DNA from: Actinomycetota bacterium
GTDB taxonomy: Bacteria; Actinomycetota; Acidimicrobiia; Acidimicrobiales; Poriferisodalaceae
NCBI GenBank assembly: GCA_013151655.1
Contig: JAADHX010000056.1
Coordinates: 1 to 5,704, forward strand
DNA: 5,704 nucleotides
Direction of reading: 5' to 3'
Below are positions 5,377 through 5,704 of the stretch, piece after piece (positions within the stretch are counted from its first letter, which is position 1; each line of letters opens with the position of its first letter). A program made the translations under genes and the position numbers. The notes below the pieces were generated by a model, which searched no databases, had not been told where the DNA came from, and worked only from the letters and a program-made list of their open reading frames with translations.

Positions 5377-5704
5377 ATGAGCTACCAACCGAGCGACTTG
5401 TACTTTCGCGGCACCCTGGCCGATACAGATCCTGAGATAGCCGCGGCGTTGCACAACGAGGCCGACCGTCAACGCGATGGCATTGAGCTAATCGCGTCGG
5501 AGAACATTGTGAGCGCCGCGACACTCGAAGCTCTCGGCTCGCCGATGACAAACAAAACCGTTGAGGGGTACCCCGGTGCCAGATATTACGGTGGCGCCGA
5601 GTTTGCCGATCGCATCGAGAATCTCGCGATCAGCCGGGCGAAGGAGCTGTTCGGCGCGGTCTACGCGAACGTTCAACCACATTCGGGGTCTCAGGCAAAC
5701 CTCG
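5377..5704 (+). CDS. glyA: Serine hydroxymethyltransferase family enzyme, N-terminal part (3' end outside window)
   Basis: The window holds the first 109 codons of a PLP enzyme usually about 420-430 residues long. Clear family motifs are IELIASENIVS (36-46), EGYPGARYYGGAEFAD (63-78) and LFGAVYANVQPHSGSQANL at the cut end. Housekeeping SHMT moves a hydroxymethyl group between serine and glycine with tetrahydrofolate. Here the near-invariant NKYAEGYPG reads NKTVEGYPG, so Thr61 replaces the active-site Tyr equivalent to Tyr55 of E. coli GlyA, and the usual Cys of GGCE is Ala. From memory, Thr at this position is a feature of alpha-methylserine (D-alanine) hydroxymethyltransferases, and Tyr55 variants of SHMT gain activity on D-alanine and D-serine, so a specialised substrate is likely. 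The PLP lysine lies beyond the window. ATG 5377 is chosen because the protein begins at the usual place; the ribosome binding site is weak. It is 67 bases downstream of the hydrolase gene. Confidence 0.9.
   Translation, partial: MSYQPSDLYFRGTLADTDPEIAAALHNEADRQRDGIELIASENIVSAATLEALGSPMTNKTVEGYPGARYYGGAEFADRIENLAISRAKELFGAVYANVQPHSGSQANL

Overview
The window looks like chromosomal DNA of an actinobacterium. It has high GC, tightly packed genes with one ATGA overlap, a TTG start, and the remains of a DUF222/13E12-type HNH endonuclease gene, a family largely confined to actinobacteria. An acidimicrobial or similar lineage is a guess; nothing here fixes the genus.

Left half (about 2-3392): a compact plus-strand operon. 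The last 23 codons of an unidentified gene run straight into three genes that together look like a split three-part Rieske N-demethylase. (1) At 74-982 is an oxygenase subunit with an intact mononuclear-iron site (N-x2-D-x2-H-x4-H plus a later Asp) but no Rieske cysteine/histidine ligands. (2) At 979-2733 is a fusion protein: an intact Rieske domain, a degenerate oxygenase-like middle, then an FMN/NAD(P)H/plant-type [2Fe-2S] reductase. (3) At 2745-3392 is a glutathione-S-transferase-like protein. This is the architecture and gene set of NdmC-NdmD-NdmE, the methylxanthine N7-demethylase of Pseudomonas putida CBB5. Electrons would pass from NAD(P)H via FMN and two [2Fe-2S] clusters of the fusion protein to the iron of the separate oxygenase subunit. 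The substrate cannot be read from the sequence; an N-methylated compound is the leading guess.

Middle (3393-4448): about 1 kb without an intact recognised gene. It holds a short unassigned minus-strand frame, a 14-bp palindrome, a hairpin, a possible promoter, three 17-bp tandem repeats with a good ribosome binding site, and a DUF222/13E12 pseudogene spread over all three plus-strand frames and lacking its HNH half.

Right part (4449-5704): a metallo-beta-lactamase-fold hydrolase of the RNase Z/arylsulfatase-like type, then the first 109 codons of a serine hydroxymethyltransferase family enzyme that runs off the window. The latter has Thr where the conserved active-site Tyr (Tyr55 in E. coli GlyA) normally sits, which suggests an alpha-methylserine/D-alanine type hydroxymethyltransferase rather than housekeeping GlyA. 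A link between this one-carbon enzyme and formaldehyde released by the demethylase is attractive but unproven, because a decayed gene separates them.
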